Below the pieces are notes generated by a model, which ran no database searches, was not told the DNA's origin, and worked only from the letters and a program-made list of their open reading frames with translations. Both the position numbers and the translations under genes were made by a program. This document shows positions 36,680 through 45,257 of a stretch of 64,000 nucleotides of DNA, one piece after another. How positions within the stretch are numbered: position 1 is the first letter of the stretch; each line of letters starts with the position of its first letter. This stretch comes from Bacillus sp. DNRA2 (GTDB lineage Bacteria > Bacillota > Bacilli > Bacillales > Cytobacillaceae): contig NZ_JABAIT010000011.1 in the NCBI RefSeq assembly GCF_012843265.1, positions 62,001-126,000 of the forward strand. Reading direction: 5' to 3'.

Positions 36680-36728
36680 AATATTTTTTACGAAAAATAT
36701 TTGACAAATTTGTTACAATTGTTAGAAT
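36680..36728 (+). promoter_or_regulatory. Promoter with upstream dyad for the small membrane protein gene
   Basis: TTGACA (36701-36706), 16-bp spacer, TAGAAT (36723-36728). Just upstream is the perfect dyad AATATTTTT-TACG-AAAAATATT (36680-36701), which touches the -35. It could be an operator or simply AT-rich flanking DNA. Confidence 0.6.
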
Positions 36729-36755
36729 ATTCAGTACAAGGGGGTTGATAAATCT

Positions 36756-36977
36756 ATGGTAAGCAAATCAAAAAGGACATTGGGGAATTTTAGAATGTTT
36801 GCAACTTGGGGAATTATGCTTGGCTTAGTTCTTTTTATTTTCGGAATGATTGTAAGCGATTTCATTCACTCCCACGCAATATCAGCCGCCGGAATCGGAG
36901 TTCTTATCAGCGCCATGGTCATCTTCGGATTTGGAATGTGTGTAAGCCTAATGGAAGAGTATAGCGAGAGTATATAA
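36756..36977 (+). CDS. Small two-helix membrane protein of unknown function
   Basis: 73 aa: a basic start (VSKSKRTLGNFR), two hydrophobic helices at about residues 13-33 and 41-64, and an acidic tail (MEEYSESI). It has a good AAGGGGG ribosome site, its own promoter and a terminator, so it is probably a real gene. I do not recognise a characterised family. Confidence 0.75.
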   Translation: MVSKSKRTLGNFRMFATWGIMLGLVLFIFGMIVSDFIHSHAISAAGIGVLISAMVIFGFGMCVSLMEEYSESI

Positions 36978-36980
36978 ATT

Positions 36981-37010
36981 AAGAATCGGGGGCCTTGGCC
37001 CCCGATTCTT
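36981..37010. terminator. Bidirectional terminator between convergent genes
   Basis: A 14-bp GC-rich perfect stem AAGAATCGGGGGCC / GGCCCCCGATTCTT with a TT loop. It lies between the small membrane protein gene (plus) and the SDR gene (minus). Confidence 0.9.
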
Positions 37011-37015
37011 TCTGT

Positions 37016-37756
37016 TTACATCATAATTCCACCATCTACATGAAGAGTCGTACCGTTAACATATTTTGATTCATTGCTAGCTAGAAACAGATACGCATTG
37101 GCGATGTCCTCTGGCTTCCCTAAATGCCCCAGTGGAATGGTTTGCTTGATCGCATCTAGTACTTTTTCTGGAACGGCTGCTGTCATATTTGTTTCAATGA
37201 AGCCTGGAGCGACTGCATTTACGTTGATACCTTTACGCCCAAGCTCCTTCGCCCAAGTTTTTGTCATTCCTACAACCGCAGCCTTTGCAGCTGCATAGTT
37301 TGTTTGGCCAATATTTCCATATACTCCCGAAACAGAAGAGGTATTGATGATTCTGCCACTGCCTTGCTCAAGCATCGTCGGTAAAACAGCATGTGTACAG
37401 AGGAATACGCCGGTGAGGTTGACGTCAATTACCTTCTGAAAGTTTTCCAATGTCATTTTTTTCAACATTGCATCTCTAGTAATACCGGCATTATTGACTA
37501 AAATATCAATTTTCCCAAAAGTATTGAGCACGTTTTTTACCATGTTATTTACGCTGTCTTGCTCGGCAACATTTACTTGGAAAAAGGCGACTCGATGCCC
37601 TTGGTCGGCCAGTTCTTGGGCCCTTGCCTGACCTAACTCTTCATTGAAATCAGCAATCGCGACACTGGCACCTTCTTTTGCAAAAATCTCTGCTGCTGCA
37701 AGTCCAAGCCCGTTTGCTGCCCCCGTGATGATAGCCACTTTTCCAGTTAATCTCAT
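37016..37756 (-). CDS. Short-chain dehydrogenase/reductase (FabG-like)
   Basis: About 246 aa classical SDR. The cofactor loop is TGAANGLGLA, NNAG follows, and the catalytic Ser-Tyr-Lys is in NTSSVSGVYGNIGQTNYAAAKAAVVG. LHVDGGIMM at the end is the FabG-type C-terminus. It probably reduces a 3-oxoacyl group or oxidises a 3-hydroxyacyl group. It is the last gene of the run with the hydrolase, KAS III-like and Liv genes. ATG 37756 is 8 nt from GGAG; an upstream GTG (37765) is less likely. Confidence 0.88.
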   Translation of the reverse strand: MRLTGKVAIITGAANGLGLAAAEIFAKEGASVAIADFNEELGQARAQELADQGHRVAFFQVNVAEQDSVNNMVKNVLNTFGKIDILVNNAGITRDAMLKKMTLENFQKVIDVNLTGVFLCTHAVLPTMLEQGSGRIINTSSVSGVYGNIGQTNYAAAKAAVVGMTKTWAKELGRKGINVNAVAPGFIETNMTAAVPEKVLDAIKQTIPLGHLGKPEDIANAYLFLASNESKYVNGTTLHVDGGIMM

Positions 37757-37774
37757 CCTTACCACTCCATTCAG

Positions 37775-38671
37775 TTAGATATTTAGAAAATCAGTAATAA
37801 CCCCTAACAACTGCCCTAAATCATCAACCAACGGTGAATGTCCACAATTCTTCAATTCTATGAATTTGGCGTTTTCGCCAAGATCATCGATAATTTCCTG
37901 GGTCATATTTGCAGATACAACCATGTCATGCTCACCCCGTAAGACGAGCACTGGAACCTTAATCTCTTTTGCCTGATTGGTGCCCTTTGCTGCGTCATTT
38001 TCAATAGCACTTATATTAAACACATTAAGGGCATGAATGACTTCGGCATAATTACGCTGCGTTAACATATCATCAACATATTCCTCGTATCGCCAGGGCT
38101 CTGGTTGATGATGATGATAGATGACAGCATTCCAAACAGCTTTTAGATACTCACGATTTTTTTGATCATATGCTGCCTGAGTTGGAATGACCCTAATAGC
38201 ATCGGCTTTAATTTGGGCGTAAGTAGTAAAGCGCTGCCTGAAATCTGGCATTCCCAGTTCATTGATACCATAGCAAGGATAGCCACGAGTGGAGACAGAC
38301 TCGAGTAAAACAAGGGAATTAGCATAGCCAGGATTATCGATTGCAAATTGCAGCGCCACACCTCCCCCGGTCGACCAGCCCATCATCGAAAAGTCGCTTA
38401 ACCCCAGTGCGTCAACCCAATGCTTGATATCATCAGCAAAATCCTTCAAAGTAAAGATTTTTTGATGGTAACTAGATTCACCAAACCCACGCAAATCAAT
38501 AGCATACAGCGTAAAGGATTCATCCATATTCTCTAAAACTAAATCCCAGTGCTTCGAGGAAGTCATATTACCGTGTACCAATATAAGCGTTTTTTCGCCT
38601 CCAGGCCGGTTGCGATAAGCAATGGTTTCTCCATTTGGCAACTCAACAGTTTTTAGCGTGATCGTTTTCAA
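37775..38671 (-). CDS. Alpha/beta hydrolase
   Basis: 298 aa from TTG 38671. LILVHGNMTSSKHWD is the oxyanion region, GWSTGGGVALQFA the nucleophile elbow, VLRGEHDMVV the Asp and KNCGHSPLVDDL the His. It likely hydrolyses an ester, thioester or lactone. I prefer the TTG start because GGAAGGATG lies about 11 nt upstream and it follows the KAS III stop by 7 bp. A longer reading frame would run 77 bp into the KAS III gene without a ribosome site. It lies between the KAS III-like and SDR genes. Confidence 0.83.
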   Translation of the reverse strand: MKTITLKTVELPNGETIAYRNRPGGEKTLILVHGNMTSSKHWDLVLENMDESFTLYAIDLRGFGESSYHQKIFTLKDFADDIKHWVDALGLSDFSMMGWSTGGGVALQFAIDNPGYANSLVLLESVSTRGYPCYGINELGMPDFRQRFTTYAQIKADAIRVIPTQAAYDQKNREYLKAVWNAVIYHHHQPEPWRYEEYVDDMLTQRNYAEVIHALNVFNISAIENDAAKGTNQAKEIKVPVLVLRGEHDMVVSANMTQEIIDDLGENAKFIELKNCGHSPLVDDLGQLLGVITDFLNI

Positions 38672-38678
38672 ATATGCA

Positions 38679-39683
38679 TCATCCTTCCCCCCAGCGAATC
38701 GTCGTTGCTCCCCAGGCATAGCCAATACCCGCACTAACAAGAACGACAATATCACCGCTGTTTATTTTCCCTGCCTTTTCTGCCAACTCCAAGGATAAAA
38801 TTTGATCAATTTGACCAATATGGCCATAGTCCTCCAAATAGATTGATTGATCGAGTGATAATGACAGTTCATTCAATACAAACTCATGTGCAGAACGCTT
38901 CATGTGAAGCAGGGCAACATAGGAAATATCAGATTCCTGATATCCACTTTTTTGGAGAGAAGCCCGGATCACCTTTAAAAAGTTCGCCATTGATTTTTGT
39001 TCAAGGCGCTGTTTCATCCCCTCAGGATTAGTAACATCCAACATGTACATATCTAAATTTTCCGGCGTTAACGGCCGCTTCGTTCCTCCAACAGGAACAA
39101 CCACATCCTCCGAAAAGGATCCATCTGTCATTACATCTGTTTCGAGTACCACATTGGAACGATGTCCTTTTTTCAATAAAACCGCTCCGCCTCCTGCACC
39201 GAGATTAAACATAAATCTTGTTCGCTTATTTTCATAATTGATAAAATCCACATTGCGATATCCGCCTGCAAGTAACACTGTTTTAATGGCCGAATCACCG
39301 TTCATTAACGATTTCGCAAGTTTCAACCCCATGATTGTTGTCCCGCAACGTAGGGCAATATCAAAGGCCCACGCGTTGAACGCACCGATAGCTTCCTGCA
39401 GTTTGATTCCCGAAGTCCAAAGCGGATATTCCTTATGCTCCTCACCAATATAGATAATCACATCAATCTCTAAGGGGTCCATCCTCGCTTTTTCAAGCGC
39501 TCGTTTTGCTGCACGGATGCCCATTTCACACGTATGATCCTCTAAACCTGGCACAAATTTTTGCTTAATGCCCATTTTTTCAACTACCACATTTACAGGA
39601 ATTCCAGCTTTATCAGCGATTTGCTGTGCCGTCATCGTTCGTTTTGGCAAGTAAATTCCTGTACTGACAATTCCGATCGGCAT
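38679..39683 (-). CDS. KAS III-like 3-oxoacyl synthase with altered active site
   Basis: 334 aa of the FabH/HMG-CoA synthase-like thiolase fold. The N-terminus is IGIVSTGIYLPKRTMTAQQIADKAG, and the nucleophile is in ALRCGTTIMGLK. A histidine follows in VALLHMKRSAHEF. Where FabH has the Asn of YGNTSAAS, this protein reads YGHIGQIDQ (His at about 288). The catalytic triad would be Cys-His-His, so it is probably not the housekeeping FabH. Start ATG 39683 has GAGGTGGGG upstream. It is encoded with a Liv-type importer, so it may act on an imported acid. Confidence 0.8.
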   Translation of the reverse strand: MPIGIVSTGIYLPKRTMTAQQIADKAGIPVNVVVEKMGIKQKFVPGLEDHTCEMGIRAAKRALEKARMDPLEIDVIIYIGEEHKEYPLWTSGIKLQEAIGAFNAWAFDIALRCGTTIMGLKLAKSLMNGDSAIKTVLLAGGYRNVDFINYENKRTRFMFNLGAGGGAVLLKKGHRSNVVLETDVMTDGSFSEDVVVPVGGTKRPLTPENLDMYMLDVTNPEGMKQRLEQKSMANFLKVIRASLQKSGYQESDISYVALLHMKRSAHEFVLNELSLSLDQSIYLEDYGHIGQIDQILSLELAEKAGKINSGDIVVLVSAGIGYAWGATTIRWGEG

Positions 39684-39724
39684 ACGCCCCACCTCACTTG
39701 ATTGTCTATTCATATTAAAATCGA

Positions 39725-40723
39725 TTAGCCGGTCAGTTTTTGCTGTGATTTGGTTGAAGTGCGTCTCGTGCGCCTAAAAGTTAGTGACCGCAAAGTTCCA
39801 ATAATTCCAAGTGGGAAAAACATCACAACCAGAATATAAATAATCCCAAAAAAGATAATCCAACGCTCAAATATCCAATGCGTTTTCGCCAGCTCGGTCA
39901 GCCAATGATGGGCAAATTCAATCAATCCAGCACCAATGACTGCGCCAATTAAAGTCCCTACTCCACCAATGATCGTCATGAGAAGCGCATCAAGCGTGAT
40001 ATCCATTGTAAATACACTTGTATTAACAAAGCGAAGTGAAACGGCATATAAACAACCTGCTATACCAGCTAAAATTCCTGATGTGATACTGGCAATGATC
40101 TTATAGTGAATGACTTGAAACCCTAGTGACTCAGTTCTTTTTTCATTTTCTCGAATCGCTTGCAATACTCTTCCAAGCGGCGAGTTGGTAAATCGCTTCA
40201 AAATTAAGAACGCAACCACCATGCCAATAAGACAAATTAAGTAAAAATCAGTCCGATCCTTTAACAGCTCGGGGACACGAAACGTAAAGCCGTCATTACC
40301 AAAGGTTAATGTGCGCCATTTTTCAGCAACCACCAAAAATAATCCGGACAATGCTAGCGTTAGCATGGCATAAAAATGGCTCTTTAAGCGGAGTGATAAT
40401 AAGCCGACAATCCAGCTAACCAAGGCACATAATCCAATTGTGACAATAACGGCAAGAAGCAAATACATTTCGGTTGGTTCGAATTTCTTCATCATAATCC
40501 CCATTGAATACGCACCAATACCGAAATACATCGCATGCCCGAATGAGACGATCCCAGTGTAACCAAGTAACAAATCATAGCTCATCGCGAATATCGCAAA
40601 AATAAACACTTGAGTTAATAGAATCAAGAGACTTCGTGATTCATAAATAAACGGAAGAATGAAAAGGCCAATCCCACATAAGAGGAGTAGACAGGTTGAG
40701 CGATTATTGCGGATCCATTGCAT
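39725..40723 (-). CDS. Liv-type ABC transporter permease (LivM family)
   Basis: 332 aa inner-membrane permease with about ten hydrophobic segments. LLLGYTGIVSFGHAMYFGIGAYS is the LivM signature, and the EAA-like loop is LGRVLQAIRENEKRTESLGF. It pairs with the LivH-type permease next to it. Substrate is not necessarily branched-chain amino acids; Liv-type systems also take urea, amides and aromatic or aliphatic acids. Confidence 0.92.
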   Translation of the reverse strand: MQWIRNNRSTCLLLLCGIGLFILPFIYESRSLLILLTQVFIFAIFAMSYDLLLGYTGIVSFGHAMYFGIGAYSMGIMMKKFEPTEMYLLLAVIVTIGLCALVSWIVGLLSLRLKSHFYAMLTLALSGLFLVVAEKWRTLTFGNDGFTFRVPELLKDRTDFYLICLIGMVVAFLILKRFTNSPLGRVLQAIRENEKRTESLGFQVIHYKIIASITSGILAGIAGCLYAVSLRFVNTSVFTMDITLDALLMTIIGGVGTLIGAVIGAGLIEFAHHWLTELAKTHWIFERWIIFFGIIYILVVMFFPLGIIGTLRSLTFRRTRRTSTKSQQKLTG

Positions 40724-40729
40724 TGAATA

Positions 40730-41590
40730 TCATCCTCTCATTCCAAACAAGCCTTGTGGTTTAAAAATTAAGACAACCGCCATCAGTAACATGTTCGCAC
40801 CAAGCGCAAGGTCTGGAACATAATAAGCCATGAACGAACCGGAAAGTCCAACCAGAAGCGCTGCCAATATCGAACCAGAGAAATTGCCCATGCCACCGAT
40901 TACTACGACAATAAAGGCCAAGATGGCAAACTCCATTCCCATATCAGCATGTATCACACCGGAATACGGCCCAAGCAACACACCACTTAATGCAGCCATA
41001 CCCGCTCCAGCCATAAAGACAAGCATAAACACCCTCTTAATATTAATTCCTAAAGCCTGCACCATTTCTCGGTTCATCACTCCGGCACGTACCACTAAAC
41101 CGACCTTTGTATGTTTCAACATATATTGGACTAGCCCGTAAACTAAGAGCCCAATGAAGATAATAAATAAGCGATATTTGATAATGACGACTCCACCAAC
41201 CTCCCAACTTCCTGCCAAATAATCTGGTGGGGCTGCAGAAATTTGATTTGGTCCCCAAACAACCTTGAGCATCTCTGATAAGACAAGCATCAACCCGAGT
41301 GTAATCAAAATTTGTTGGACATGATTCCCGTATACCGGCTTGATAATCCACTTTTCAGTGATAATGCCAAGCAAACAGCCTGTTAAAATCGCGCCAACAA
41401 TGCCGAACAGAAAACTATCTGTTTCAGCGTAAATCCAAATTCCGCTGTACGCTCCCCAAGCAAACAAACCACCATGAGCAAAATTTAGAACATCCATTAG
41501 GCCAAAAATAAGCGTTAACCCTGCAGCCAGTAAAAAAACCAACATCCCTGTCGCTAATCCATTTAAGGTAAGATTGACTAATACCTCCAT
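40730..41590 (-). CDS. Liv-type ABC transporter permease (LivH family)
   Basis: 286 aa with about eight membrane segments. GLTLIFGLMDVLNFAHGGLFAWGAY is the LivH signature; VRAGVMNREMVQALGINIKRVF is the ATPase-contact loop. It overlaps neither neighbour but is spaced by 6 bp from LivM and 17 bp from LivF, so it is one operon. Confidence 0.92.
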   Translation of the reverse strand: MEVLVNLTLNGLATGMLVFLLAAGLTLIFGLMDVLNFAHGGLFAWGAYSGIWIYAETDSFLFGIVGAILTGCLLGIITEKWIIKPVYGNHVQQILITLGLMLVLSEMLKVVWGPNQISAAPPDYLAGSWEVGGVVIIKYRLFIIFIGLLVYGLVQYMLKHTKVGLVVRAGVMNREMVQALGINIKRVFMLVFMAGAGMAALSGVLLGPYSGVIHADMGMEFAILAFIVVVIGGMGNFSGSILAALLVGLSGSFMAYYVPDLALGANMLLMAVVLIFKPQGLFGMRG

Positions 41591-41607
41591 TGCTTTTTCC
41601 TCCTTTC

Positions 41608-42315
41608 TTAGGCAATTCCGAGGTATTTACGTCGTAGTTGTTCATCTTCTTTTAGTAGGGACATTCTCCCGTCTAGTACCGTTCGTCCATCATCGATAAT
41701 ATAAAAATGGTCGCCAATACCACTTGCCATCATGTAATTTTGCTCAACAAGAATAATCGTTGTTTTTTCTTTAATTTGCATAATCGATTCCATTACTTTT
41801 TCTACAACAATCGGTGCCAAACCCTTGCTTGGCTCATCAATGAGGAGTAGATCATTTTCGTTTACATAGGCCCGGGCGATTGACAGCATTTGCTTCTGAC
41901 CACCACTTAATAGCCCACCTTGCTTTTTCCAAAATCTTTTTAAATCAGGAAACAACTCTAATATTGAAAAAAGGCGCTCTTTTGTTTGCTCATTATCATG
42001 CCTCATCGCCACCTTCATATTTTCTTCCACAGTAAGCTCCGCAAATATGCCTTGGTCCTCTGGAACATATCCAATCCCTTTTTGAGCTATTACATAGGTA
42101 GGCAACGCTTTGATAGGTTTATTTTTATATAATATAGAGCCATTTCTTGCAGCATTTAAGCCCATGATCGTTCTAAGGGTCGTCGTTTTCCCGGCGCCAT
42201 TTCTCCCCAATAAAACCGTTACTTCCCCTTGCTTCACTTCAATGGAAACACCCTGTAAGATATGAAATTGTCCGATATACGTTTCTACATCTTCAAGCTT
42301 TAAGAGGACGCTCAT
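41608..42315 (-). CDS. Liv-type ABC transporter ATPase (LivF family)
   Basis: 235 aa. Walker A is LLGRNGAGKTTTLRTIMGL, the signature is GGLLSGGQKQMLSIARAY, and Walker B is LLLIDEPSKGLAPIV. PEDQGIFAELTVEENM is typical of LivF. It overlaps the LivG gene by 4 bp. Confidence 0.94.
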   Translation of the reverse strand: MSVLLKLEDVETYIGQFHILQGVSIEVKQGEVTVLLGRNGAGKTTTLRTIMGLNAARNGSILYKNKPIKALPTYVIAQKGIGYVPEDQGIFAELTVEENMKVAMRHDNEQTKERLFSILELFPDLKRFWKKQGGLLSGGQKQMLSIARAYVNENDLLLIDEPSKGLAPIVVEKVMESIMQIKEKTTIILVEQNYMMASGIGDHFYIIDDGRTVLDGRMSLLKEDEQLRRKYLGIA

Positions 42316-43073
42316 GAGTATAAACCTCCTAAATAGGCTGATTGCACTGTTTCATTTTCAATAATTTCCTGTGGGGTTCCATCGGCTAGCAACTGACCAT
42401 TGAATAACACCATAACGGAGTCAGATAGTTCCATAATCATATCGATTTTGTGCTCAATTAGTACGATTGTTCTGTTACCCTGTTCCTTTATTTTCTTGAT
42501 GACCGCCAAAATGGCAGGTACTTCTTCTAGTGACATTCCTGCAGTTGGCTCATCAAGGAGCAGTACTTTCGTATTTAACGCGAGAAGCATCGCTATTTCC
42601 AGCTTCCTTTTTTCACCATGTGCCAAGTTCCTGGCTATGGCTTCCTTTTTTTCTGACAGCAAAACCAATTCAAGCCATTGTAGTGCTTGTTCTTCAAAAT
42701 GGGGAAATTTTTTATAAGATTGAAACATGTTGTAACGTACTTTTCCCTGTGATTGAACAGCAAGTCGAACATTTTCCAGTACTGTAAGGTTCGGAAACAC
42801 ATTGGTGATTTGAAAGGAACGGCCGATACCAAGTCGTGTTCTTGCTGTAGGAGAAAGCTTAGTGATATCCTGACCTTGATAATAAATTTTCCCCTTTGTT
42901 GGTTGGAGTTGTCCGCTTAACAAGTTAAACAACGTCGTTTTTCCAGCACCATTTGGACCGATGATAGATTTGAATTGATGTTGCATTACCTTAATGCTGA
43001 CACCATCAACCGCTGTATGGCCACCAAATGTAATCGTTAGATTATCCGTTTCGATTATCGTATCCAGAGTCAT
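42312..43073 (-). CDS. Liv-type ABC transporter ATPase (LivG family)
   Basis: 253 aa. Walker A is IIGPNGAGKTTLFNLLSG, the signature-like region is NLAHGEKRKLEIAMLL, and Walker B is VLLLDEPTAGMS. GRSFQITNVFPNLTVLENVRLAVQ is characteristic of LivG. It forms a heterodimer with LivF and is coupled to it by a 4-bp overlap. Confidence 0.94.
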   Translation of the reverse strand: MTLDTIIETDNLTITFGGHTAVDGVSIKVMQHQFKSIIGPNGAGKTTLFNLLSGQLQPTKGKIYYQGQDITKLSPTARTRLGIGRSFQITNVFPNLTVLENVRLAVQSQGKVRYNMFQSYKKFPHFEEQALQWLELVLLSEKKEAIARNLAHGEKRKLEIAMLLALNTKVLLLDEPTAGMSLEEVPAILAVIKKIKEQGNRTIVLIEHKIDMIMELSDSVMVLFNGQLLADGTPQEIIENETVQSAYLGGLYS

Positions 43074-43097
43074 TCACCACCTTTTCGGATATAGACA

Positions 43098-43131
43098 ATG
43101 AACCTCGGACGCTTAAGCGACCGAAGTTCAT
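43098..43131 (-). promoter_or_regulatory. Stem-loop between the binding-protein and ATPase genes
   Basis: Arms ATGAACCTCGG / CCGAAGTTCAT (11 bp, one G-U in RNA), with an inner CGCT-TA-AGCG dyad. No T-tract follows. Such hairpins commonly protect the 3' end of binding-protein mRNA or attenuate downstream genes, giving more binding protein than transporter. Confidence 0.6.
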
Positions 43132-43151
43132 TCAGCATAGAATAGGCTAGG

Positions 43152-44378
43152 TTATTTATTTCTAATTGGTGGTTCCGTTTCGTCAGGTGATAACTCACGA
43201 ATTAACACAGGCACTGGGTAAGGAACGCCTTCTTTCTTTTCTAATTTGATAGCATATAATGTTTGAAGTGCCTGGTGATCTTCACCACGGAAGGTCATCT
43301 TACCTTTAGGCGTATCAAAACTCATTCCCTCCATCGTTTTAATCAACTTATCAGAATCAGTATTGCCCTCTGTTTTCTTTAATGCTTCTACGATAGAGAT
43401 AGCTGCACTCATTCCACCTGGTGTGAAAAGATCAGGAACATCACCATCAAAGCGTTTTTTATGCTCATCTACAAGCCATTTGTTGATATCATTTTTCGGC
43501 AGGTCATGGTAATAAACAGTGAAGCCTTCCATGCCAATTAACGGTTCCATTGTCGCCAGTGCAGCAATATCAGGAGCACCAGTTGAAATTTTAATCCCTT
43601 TTTCCTGAACCTTCATATCCGCAATTTGATTCCAAGGAGAATTTGCACCAGCCCAAACAACAAATAAGTAATCTGGCTTAGCATCAATTACTTTTTGGAT
43701 ATTAGAGGTGAAATCAGTTGCTGCTGGATCGGCATATTCTTCATGAACAATTTCAGCGCCAAGTTTGACTGCCGCTTCTTTAAACGCTGCTACACCATCA
43801 CGCCCAAAAGAGTAGTCAGGAGCAAGCGTGGCAATTTTCACACCTTTTTTTGCAATAGCTGCAGCACCTGCAACTGCATCTTGTGAAGAATTTCGGGCTG
43901 TTCGGAAAATATATGGATTATACTCCGAGCCAGTAATGCTATCAGCGGCAGCAGGTTCGACAATCATAATTTTTTCATATTCTTCAGCAAGCGGGAGAAC
44001 AGCAAGTGTATCCCCTGAACTTGATGAACCGACTAGAAAATCAACCTTATCTTCTTCTAAAAGCTTCGTAGCCTTTTGTACAGCTACTTCTGGTTTTGTT
44101 TCAGTATCTTCTGTAATAAATTTAATTTTGTGTCCAGCAACCTCCATTGTTCCATCTGTTGCATAATCAAGACCTAATTCAAAGCCTCTTAGCGTTTGTT
44201 TTCCGTATGACTCCAATCCACCTGTTAATGATGCAAGAACACCAATCTTGATTGGGGCCTTTTCTTTATCCGAATCATTGGCATCACTTCCAGTCTTATT
44301 AGAGCTACAGGCACTGGTGAAAATCATTAATACGGCTAGTACACTGATAATTAGCAGATTACGGGAACTTGCTTTCAA
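43152..44378 (-). CDS. Liv-type ABC transporter substrate-binding lipoprotein
   Basis: About 408 aa. A lipoprotein signal is present: LLIISVLAVLMIFTSAC, with the lipobox cysteine followed by SSNKTGSD. The mature part is a type I periplasmic-binding fold (IKIGVLASLTGGLESYGKQTLRGFELGLDYA) of the LivK/amide-binding group. TTG 44378 is chosen because AAGGGGGAAGAG lies 8 nt upstream; an ATG at 44420 would add 14 residues without a good ribosome site. It is the first gene of a run of at least eight. Confidence 0.9.
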   Translation of the reverse strand: MKASSRNLLIISVLAVLMIFTSACSSNKTGSDANDSDKEKAPIKIGVLASLTGGLESYGKQTLRGFELGLDYATDGTMEVAGHKIKFITEDTETKPEVAVQKATKLLEEDKVDFLVGSSSSGDTLAVLPLAEEYEKIMIVEPAAADSITGSEYNPYIFRTARNSSQDAVAGAAAIAKKGVKIATLAPDYSFGRDGVAAFKEAAVKLGAEIVHEEYADPAATDFTSNIQKVIDAKPDYLFVVWAGANSPWNQIADMKVQEKGIKISTGAPDIAALATMEPLIGMEGFTVYYHDLPKNDINKWLVDEHKKRFDGDVPDLFTPGGMSAAISIVEALKKTEGNTDSDKLIKTMEGMSFDTPKGKMTFRGEDHQALQTLYAIKLEKKEGVPYPVPVLIRELSPDETEPPIRNK

Positions 44379-44544
44379 TTGGCTCTTCCCCCTTGGATTT
44401 TTAGTTCGTCTTAGCATCAATCATTGCTGTAAGGCTATCATATAGTGGGCGAGTTACAATTCAGTTACATGAACGAATATTTTTTTATGATGAAACCAAA
44501 CTAATGGAGTATGAAAAATACCAGTTGGAGGGAGTAAACATAAT

Positions 44545-45225
44545 ATGCAAAATCAACAACCAGGACAAACTCATATAAATATGCACACGGGGACTGTGCC
44601 GCCACAATTGAATCACGGCGGACATGAGGTAATGGATGTACATGCGGTTCTTTCAGGGACAATCGGAGCCCTTAATCAATATTCATTATTACGGAAATAT
44701 GTGAAGGATCCTGAGCTGATCGATATAATTGATCGCCAATATCAATTCACGCAAAATGAATACAATATTACCTTAGATTGCTTCAAATCTGGGCAAAACC
44801 CTGCTCAGGAAACGCAAAGCTATCAAATGAGACAAAATAACGATTTTATTTACGGCTTAACACCAACACAACCGAAAAAGCCGATTCAATCTGAAATGGA
44901 AATGTCGGAGGAAATTGTTGCTGGCTGCCTGCTGTCAACCTGCAAAAATAATGCAGCTGCTAAAACGATGGCTGCTTGTGAAACAACTAATCCAGTTGTA
45001 CGCCGCGTTCTTGCCGACTCTATTCCAAACTGTGTCGAAATGGCTTATGAATTATCGATTTATCAAAATAAGCATCATAGCTACCAAGTACCACAGTTCT
45101 CCGAGCAGGATATGACCCAAATTATCAATTCCTTCGCACCTGCTCAAGGTTCATCCCAAATCCAGCAAAATACAGGAACAGGCGGCTTTGGAATTTCAAA
45201 TTACCAAAATAATAATATGCATTAG
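44545..45225 (+). CDS. CotF-like spore coat protein
   Basis: 226 aa, Gln/Asn-rich at both ends. The centre has the CotF-type helical region: HEVMDVHAVLSGTIGALNQYSLLRKYVKDPELIDIIDRQYQFTQ, then SEEIVAGCLLSTCKNNAAAKTMAACETTNPVVRRVLADSI with a CX-cysteine pattern. It resembles YhcQ of B. subtilis in length and layout. It would be made in the mother cell late in sporulation. It is monocistronic, with GGAGGG before ATG and a terminator after it. Confidence 0.85.
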   Translation: MQNQQPGQTHINMHTGTVPPQLNHGGHEVMDVHAVLSGTIGALNQYSLLRKYVKDPELIDIIDRQYQFTQNEYNITLDCFKSGQNPAQETQSYQMRQNNDFIYGLTPTQPKKPIQSEMEMSEEIVAGCLLSTCKNNAAAKTMAACETTNPVVRRVLADSIPNCVEMAYELSIYQNKHHSYQVPQFSEQDMTQIINSFAPAQGSSQIQQNTGTGGFGISNYQNNNMH

Positions 45226-45231
45226 CATAAC

Positions 45232-45257
45232 GGAGGCTGTTAATCCCAACAGCCTCC
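45232..45257. terminator. Terminator between the coat protein gene and the BTAD regulator
   Basis: Stem GGAGGCTGTT / AACAGCCTCC with a 6-nt loop between convergent genes. The T-tract is weak on both sides. Confidence 0.75.

Noticed and set aside
36980-37015. GC-rich palindrome as a third copy of the 43-bp REP-like element
   Set aside because: It lacks the CATTGGGGGACAGTCCCCCAATG-type core; it is an ordinary bidirectional terminator.
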